Shown here in pieces: positions 58,328-64,000 of a stretch of 64,000 bases of DNA. The notes under the pieces are model-generated. The model saw only the letters and a list, made by a program, of their open reading frames with translations. It had not been told where the DNA came from and did not search any database. Origin of the DNA: Pyrrhosoma nymphula (lineage: Eukaryota; Arthropoda; Insecta; Odonata; Coenagrionidae); the NCBI GenBank assembly GCA_963573305.1, contig OY754334.1:92811848-92875847 (forward strand). Direction: 5' to 3'. The position numbers and the translations under genes were made by a program. The number at the start of each line of letters is the position of its first letter. Position 1 is the stretch's first letter.

Positions 58328-60032
58328 TAAGAGACATGGAGTAAATAATGTAACATTAGCGATGCAAAAACTTTTTTGCGTCGCTAAATTTGAAATTGCT
58401 GAAATTATTCGTAATTAACTGAATATGCATATAAGACTTTAACTTGACTCATTTTTATCACGCCGTATGCTGAAAACGTATTCTCAGCCAAAGATTTTTT
58501 TGCGAATTTGTCAAAATTACTGTAGAGAGTCATTGATATATTAAAGAAACCGGCTGAGAGAGCATACACACTACACACTTAAATTTCTGACGAGATATGC
58601 GTTAGAAATTCCTCATTTTTTAAATAAATAGCCTCTGAAGTGAATAAATACCCTTACCATTTCCCATGGAAAATGGCGGGTATATTTGCAATAATCTCGA
58701 AATGTTTAACCGTAAGTGACTGATATTTAGTTATCATTGGAAAGTTGAATTTTATTTTTCTTTATTATTGGGGGAGATTAGGGGAAGGCAGGGTAGGTAG
58801 CTGTAAGCTGTAATGAGGGGCGATGGTTTCCTGAAGGTCGTGATAGAGGGAAGGATCTTGGGCAAGCGGAGAAGGGTAAGAAAGAGATTAGGTTTTATGG
58901 ACGGGATGAAGAAAGGTAGGATTTACGCTGAGATGAAGAAAGAAATACTGAAGGTAAATTGGGCACTACACGTGTAAAGGCCGTTTTACACGATTAAAGC
59001 TTGTGTACAAACGAATGTACAGTCCTGTTCATTAAAAAATTACCACCTCGGAGCCCTGTTCAAAAAAAAGTTACCACCTCGGAGCCGAAAAAGTTCTAAG
59101 TCCGCACTTTAGGGAAATGTTGCAACACTGCGCCCCCCCCCCTTTCACTGAGGGGGGGGGCGAGAGCGAGAACCCCTCCTCCCCTTAGTCGGGCAAGTAG
59201 AAAGGCCGACGGAAGGAAGATTTTGGCCCGCGAAAGGATATTTTGTGAGGGGAGGGGTAGGGTCCGGGCTTCCGTTTGCTTTATGACATGACGGAAAGCC
59301 CAACATATCCCCACGGCTCGTTTCGTTCTTTTTAAATACTTATTTCTTACCGACCACGGGACCTCTCCTCTCCCACTCCCAGCAGTATACAATGTCGCCG
59401 CCTCATTCCATCCAAATTCCTTCGCAGGTCTCGCTGGGAAGTCCACCCTTTCCGACAAGCTAAGGAGGTGGAAGGGGCTTTCTTTCACTTCTGAGCATTT
59501 ATTGCCCACCCGGTGTTTAAGTTGGCGAGTGTGCGAATCCAGCACAGCCAGTTGTTAGTCCACGATAGATTTACGCTCCAAATTGAGCAAAACAAGCATT
59601 GAAAAACAAATTGGTCGATTTCACCAAACGCATAGGAAGAGTACGAAAATGCATTTTTAAATCCGCACGTCCCTCCTCTTCCTTGCTTTTATATGAAAAG
59701 ATTCGCAAAATAAATGTGGAAGTCCAACGACCTACCCGCGAAACTGGGACACGTATCATTTCGTGTCTGCCACAGCTCTTCCCATTGCGGAGTTGGAGGA
59801 ACGATGATAATTCCACATGCCATTTTGCCATCACTCGGTATTGACATATCGAGTTACAGGGGTCATAATGAACTTAGTGAGGCTAGGTAGTAACATAGTG
59901 ACAAATGTGAATTCGCTATGCTTCTTTTCCTTTTTCTTACAAAAAATTTACTCCTGTGCAACAAAAAATATACCACCAAAATGATTTTCATTGGCGTATT
60001 ATTCCGTTTATATTTTTAAAATGTCTCATACC

Positions 60033-60188
60033 AATTTATTACAGCGAGGAAACTTTTACAAACCACATAACAATAAACTCAACCACGACCCGGGTTTCAA
60101 CGGCTAAGCGTCATCATCAGGCTCAACCTGGGTCGTGGTTGAGTTTAGTGTTATGTGGTTTGTAAAAGTTTCCTCGCTGTAATAAATT
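60033..60188. mobile_element. Palindromic element P3, 64-bp arms
   Basis: Arms 60033-60096 and 60125-60188 pair at 62 of 64 positions around a 28-base loop. On the minus strand the loop and adjoining arm read cctgatgatgacgcttagcc then gttgaaacccggg, a CTGATGA-stem-GAAAC arrangement. No ORF. Confidence 0.9.
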
Positions 60189-61168
60189 GTTGTGATGGAA
60201 TACCACAAAGTTTCTGAAGACTACGTTTTATTCTAATGTCTCATACGTTGAGACATTCCGCACAAGCTAAAATAAATAATCGAAAGAAGCAGAACTGCTT
60301 CGCATCTGATGAACTCTTGATCATTTCAACATAATAGAATCACTATTCTTTATTTGACAAGGAATTGCTACCATGAAAACCGTAAATGTAAAAGTTTAAT
60401 TTATGCATTCGATTCGATACGATTCTGAGCGAGGATAATTTGTGATAATTGTCTTTGCGTGATATAAAAAAGTGGACGATGTATCACTTTCAGCGGGAGT
60501 TTCCCGTTCTGTGATGCAGACCTGCGATGGATACTTGTGTCCTGCCTTTTAATGTAATGCAATGGAAAAAGCAAGTAATGAAGTTTCACCAAGCAAATTT
60601 TAGGTACGGCATTTTTGTTCTTCTTTAGCCTCGCTTGGTGCATAGATAAACCCGGGATGAGTGGAATTTGATGACGCAATTTACTACACGAATATACAAA
60701 ATTCCCAACGAGAAATACCATTCACCTGGATTAGGGTTAAAATCCAGATCCCTCGATTCTGCATTATTGTAGCAGACAATGTCAGACTCCACAATTCTTA
60801 CTTGTATCGAGAGGCAGGAACTCTATCAAAATGATTTTCCTGGTCAACCTTCAAACATCAACCCATACGCTTTTCAGAGTCGGACTAAGTGTTATTTACA
60901 TCGCATTTGGGAAACGTTGCATTAGCTGCTGGGGTTCGCATTGCACGTTCTTTGCCTTCATCGCTTGTAAACCTGAAAAATCCATTTATCTACAAGTGAC
61001 TACTATAGAGTAACCGCAATTAAGCAAATGCGTATCAAAACAACCATCTCAGTTGAACCGTAATGAATACGAGTGTTCGTTTTTCTTCTAATATTTGCTC
61101 TTTCTGAAAGTAAATTATGAAATAAAGCTAAGAAACTTATTCAGCGAGATTACTTCCAAATAGCATGG

Positions 61169-61204
61169 TGTCTATATCATGATACAATTATCATGATATA
61201 GACA
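61169..61204. repeat. Perfect hairpin, 16-bp arms
   Basis: tgtctatatcatgata and tatcatgatatagaca are exact complements around a caat loop. It lies between the left arm and the transposase relic of the Tc1-like element. Confidence 0.9.
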
Positions 61205-61429
61205 ATAATTAATTGAATAGGACCAAAAAAGAACAATCAATGAGGTAGAATTAGAAGGTAACAGATTCATTTAAGAATGTGTATTATCATTTCTGGAGAG
61301 TTCGCACCGAGAGGCAAGAAAAGAACTTGCGCCAAAACATATAGTCAATGGGGAAGGAAAAGAAAGGATAAGGGTTTTCCACCTTTTCCCTGCACCTTTA
61401 CCATCAACGCGTGTGCAAGAAAAGGGAAA

Positions 61430-61744
61430 GGCTTAATGGTAGACGGGGCCCCACGGATCACCGGGACGACAAGGTGCAATAAAACATTCGGGATAATGGG
61501 ATAGAGCAGTTGTCGTGGCCCGCAAGGAGTCCTGGACCTGAATCCCATTGAGAATGCGTGGAGCGTGATGGCTCGCGACCTGAGCAGCAGAGATGTGCGA
61601 CCACGCAATGCAGCTGAGCTGTGGGAGGCTGTTGAAGGCGCGTGGGAGGAAATAGGGCCAACGCTATGCCAAACTTTAATTCAGTCCATCCCCAGGAGAC
61701 TGGAGTGTGTAATAAGAAACAATGGGGGATGGAATGATTACTAA
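61430..61744 (+). pseudogene. Tc1/mariner transposase C-terminal relic
   Basis: In pieces of different frame: VDGAPR near 61440, then NIRDNGIEQLSWPARSP to 61533, then DLNPIENAWSVMARDL through WEAVEGAWEE to a stop at 61742-61744. SPDLNPIEN is the Tc1-family signature that includes the last catalytic-domain segment. One extra G within the SP/DLN junction (61533-61536) shifts the frame, and an in-frame stop lies just before NIRDNG. The N-terminal DNA-binding part and first catalytic Asp are not recognisable. It cannot encode an active transposase. Confidence 0.85.
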
Positions 61745-63787
61745 TGCAATGGACTTATTTATGGACTAATTTTAGTGATAAGGAAGTTCTTTCAGTGACG
61801 TTGTTAAATTATGAGAGGTGAAGTAAATCCAAAGAATAAGAAAATTGCGTATAATTTTACCTTGCTTTAATCACATCTTCCTAGAATGACCTATTCCCTT
61901 ATACCTTTTCCCTACCTTTCCCTCGTTTCACCTTTTTTTAATTCTTTACGTTTCCAAACTATACTACGCCAGGTTTATTTCCTTACCATTCTAAACTATT
62001 TCAAACCTTTGGAAACATAGTATTTCTATCATACGTTTCGTGATAGTTTCATTTTTTTTATTTACAGAGAAAGTATGCATTATATGAAATGCAATTGACC
62101 GTATTCATAATCGTTCCGCTGCGATGATTCGGCGTGTTTGAATGCGCTTTTGTTTCATTGCGGTTAATTAATAAGATTCACTTGTATAGTCATTGTAAAA
62201 AAACAATAACGACTATTTGCTACGTTTTTCAAATGCGATGTAAACAACACATAGTCCGACTGTGAAAAGCGCAAGAGTTGATATTTGAAGGGTGTCCTGG
62301 GAAATCATTTTGATAAAAGTCTCTGCCTCTCGACACAAGTTCAATAAAAATTATGGAACATTAGGTTGCAGTGTAATATACGCCGGTGAGACGTAGTGGT
62401 GCCAAGCTGTTGTGAACGAGGGATATTTACCCCACTGAAATTCGCAGATATTTCCCTCTTTCTTCCTCACTCATAAGCAAACGGAAGCCTAAAACGACCA
62501 GATCGAATGGAAGGGGCGATCAGCATAAACATCACTTCTTCCTTCCTTCGGCCTCCAGCCGAAAAAGAAACCGCAGCCCATTTCAGGTCACTTTTTAGAG
62601 GGGTACAGCCTTTCCTCAAGCCAGGATGGAGGGGAGGGTTGTTTCGTTTGGAATATTTATTGCCCGCCGGATGGATGGATGGATAGAAAAGAATGGATGG
62701 GGTCGTCAGGGTCTTGCCTCTTTGCAAAGATCCTGGATAATTGAGTGAAAGCTGAACTCACTAATTGAGAGGACTGAAGAAGCATTAGAGACTTTAAGGT
62801 GAATTCATAAGAGTCACTTGCAGATTCAAGTTAAAAAAACAAAAACGAGAGAAAACATGCGATGCAAACTCCAGTAGCTAATGCCACGTTTTTCAAATGC
62901 TTGAAGAAGCACTTAAATGCACTATCTAAAATGTTAAACAAACTCAACAAATAATAATCATAATAGGAATGTAGGCACCACAATGAAATACATATAACGA
63001 AAATACGTCAACACTTCAATCATTTTTTACGCTAATAATTTCGCGTAAGAAAAAAGTATTTAAAAAAACGAAACGAGCCGTGGCTTGCTGGGCCGTGTTA
63101 GGATTTCCCTCATGTAGCAGTTATAATTGATTGATTGATTTTGTATCAACTGCGAGAGATCTTTGAGCGACCGAACCAAGCCATTGCCCTTTCATTCTCT
63201 CCCAGTCATAAAGCAAACGGAAGCCCGGACCCTACCCCTCCCCTCACAAAATATCCTTTCGCGGGCCAAAATCTTCCTTCCGTCGGCCTTTCTACTTGCC
63301 CGACTAAGGGGAGGAGGGGTTCTCGTTCTCGCCCCCCCCTCAGTGAAGGGGGGGGGGGGCGCAGTGTTGCAACATTTCCCTAAAGTGCGGACTTAGAACT
63401 TTTTCGGCTCCGAGGTGGTAACTTTTTTTTGAACAGGGCTCCGAGGTGGTAATTTTTTAATGAACAGGACTGTACGTGGGGTTGTACGTTTGTCTCAACG
63501 AAATTAGAACAGGTTCTATTTTCCGTTCAGGCATTGAGACATACGCACAAGTGTTCATACAATTGGCCGCATTACACGATACATTTTGCCTCATGCAATA
63601 GTTCACTAAAGAGTTTGTACAAACAAATTTACCGTGTAAAACGGCCTAAAGTGTTTGTTGGATTTTCTTTGACTTTCATCGTAACCTACCTCTAACCGGT
63701 AGATTACGCAAATGATGATGATGATGATGATGAGGCCAATTTTATCGAATGTCGTGTGAAGTGATATCTCGCTCAAACTAACTCAAG

Positions 63788-64000
63788 TCCATTGGAAGTC
63801 TGGGGAGTCACTCTTTGCTGTGGTGATCCGTGAGCCAGTTCCCTGTAGTGAGTCGCTTCTCCCGCGTGTTGCGGGGGAAAGGAGGTGAGGAAGGGGAATC
63901 GCTCACTCATCATCGTGTGCCGTTCCTCCGTGGTGTGTCCGCGCCGTTCGATGGTGTGGGTGTGATGACGATGTGGTTGGGGAGGGGGACCGGGGGGGTG
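63788..64000. other. Unassigned, G-rich at the window end
   Basis: No gene or repeat recognised; the last 30 bases contain several G runs. Confidence 0.3.

Larger units (their letters stand above)
60775..62380 (+). mobile_element. Tc1/mariner-like element with long inverted repeats
   Basis: About 1.6 kb, the usual Tc1 size. Outer arms of roughly 270-300 bp are inverted copies: 60805-61085 and 62095-62340 share tcgagaggcag, tatcaaaatgatttycc, agtcggacta and tttacatcgcatttg. A transposase relic lies between them on the + strand. Long-TIR Tc1 elements of this plan are known. It sits inside the 4.45-kb element. Confidence 0.65.
59021..63471. mobile_element. 4,451-bp long-TIR DNA transposon, unclassified
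   Basis: Ends AGTCCTGTTCATTAAAAAAT and its complement. The inverted repeats are near-identical for about 264 bp (59021-59288 versus 63208-63471) and then continue with a gap (cacggctcgtttcgttcttt near 59312). GTAC at 59017-59020 and 63472-63475 is a 4-bp target duplication (5 bp, TGTAC, if one end base is excluded), proven by the uninterrupted M copy 1. Each TIR holds two taccacctcggagcc blocks and opposed poly-C/poly-G runs. No ORF over about 150 codons and no transposase of its own that I can recognise; the only coding relic inside belongs to a Tc1-like insertion. Confidence 0.8.
58979..63646 (-). mobile_element. MITE family M, copy 2, split by the 4.45-kb element
   Basis: 58979-59020 (ggccgttttacacgattaaa ... 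gtacaaacgaatgtac) and 63472-63646 (gtacgtggggttgtacgttt ... ccgtgtaaaacggcc) together match the reverse complement of M copy 1. Flanked by TAAA on both sides (58975-58978, 63647-63650), a 3-4 bp target duplication in the A element. Confidence 0.85.
58768..63734 (+). mobile_element. RTE-like family A copy, split by MITE M copy 2
   Basis: 58768-58978 holds the tail domain (gggcgatggtttcctgaagg; ttaggttttatggacgggat; gctgagatgaagaaagaaat; gggcactacacgtgtaaa). 63647-63734 holds the rest: tgttggattttctttgactt, aacctacctctaaccggtag, attac and an (ATG)n tail at about 63713-63733. The join is exactly where other A copies are continuous. Confidence 0.8.
58034..63787 (-). mobile_element. Family D MITE, copy 4, split into three pieces by later insertions
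   Basis: Minus-sense D sequence runs 58034-58109 (gaacgagattttaccctagt), 58331-58767 (ttgactcatttttatcacgc; cactacacacttaaatttct; atcattggaaagttg) and 63735-63787 (gtgaagtgatatctcgctca, aactaactcaag). Together they rebuild the order seen in the uninterrupted D2 copy. The gaps are MITE M copy 1 and a family A retrotransposon with its own insertions. Confidence 0.75.

Noticed and set aside
59096..59545. 149-codon minus ORF and the matching frame at 63135-63396
   Set aside because: They are the same sequence, the terminal inverted repeat of the 4.45-kb element, read in opposite halves; the frames are by-products of the TIR.
60097..60124. A true hammerhead ribozyme in P3
   Set aside because: The CTGATGA and GAAA blocks are present, but an extra base separates the first block from stem II and I could not place stem III and a UH cleavage site.
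1..64000. CRISPR arrays, operons or bacterial transfer
   Set aside because: No direct-repeat/spacer pattern and no compact gene clusters; sequence style, splice sites and transposon types are eukaryotic.

Overview
This is a stretch of a eukaryotic, arthropod-like nuclear genome, almost certainly an insect. It has one recognisable host coding segment, a 2.5-kb exon of the Notch co-activator mastermind (mam) at 38125-40629 on the + strand. The exon has a spliceable AG acceptor and GT donor and stands out as a G+C-rich island in otherwise A+T-rich DNA. I cannot name the order. The large introns and heavy load of decayed transposons point to a big, repeat-rich genome. No bacterial-type genes, operons, CRISPR arrays or rRNA genes are visible.

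Everything else reads as non-coding DNA of the mam introns or flanks, filled with mobile elements. Two related RTE-like non-LTR retrotransposon families dominate, called A and B here. Nearly all copies are 5'-truncated and hold only the end of the reverse transcriptase ORF plus a family-specific 3' end. A ends in a 'ccggtagattac' tip, often followed by (ATG)n. B ends in a 'ctgtccaaaaacctaccaat' tip. A third, unrelated non-LTR type, tRNA-like SINEs, a Tc1/mariner relic and several MITE-like inverted-repeat families are also present: C (CAGGGTTGCTA ends), D and E (GGTRGYTKGAGCG-type ends), F, G and M (GGCCGTTTTACAC ends). Three snap-back palindromic elements (P1, P2, P3) and a related single arm (P4) complete the list.

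Layout: 1-2.5 kb is a nest (C containing D containing P1). 2.5-34 kb is scattered A, B, D, E, F and G copies, SINEs and GC-rich or pyrimidine-rich stretches. 34-38 kb is repeat-poor DNA before the exon. 38.1-40.6 kb is the mam exon. 40.6-58 kb is downstream intron with A and B fragments. 58.0-63.8 kb is one D element blown open by successive insertions: a MITE M, then an A retrotransposon, into it a second M, into that a 4,451-bp long-TIR element, and inside that a Tc1-like relic and a 64-bp-arm palindrome. Target duplications and uninterrupted sibling copies in the same window let the insertion order be read directly.

No new protein-coding system is supported. The strongest unusual signals are this nest, the unclassified 4.45-kb element, and the palindromes sharing a CTGANGA-stem-GAAAC motif that resembles, but does not satisfy, a hammerhead ribozyme core.
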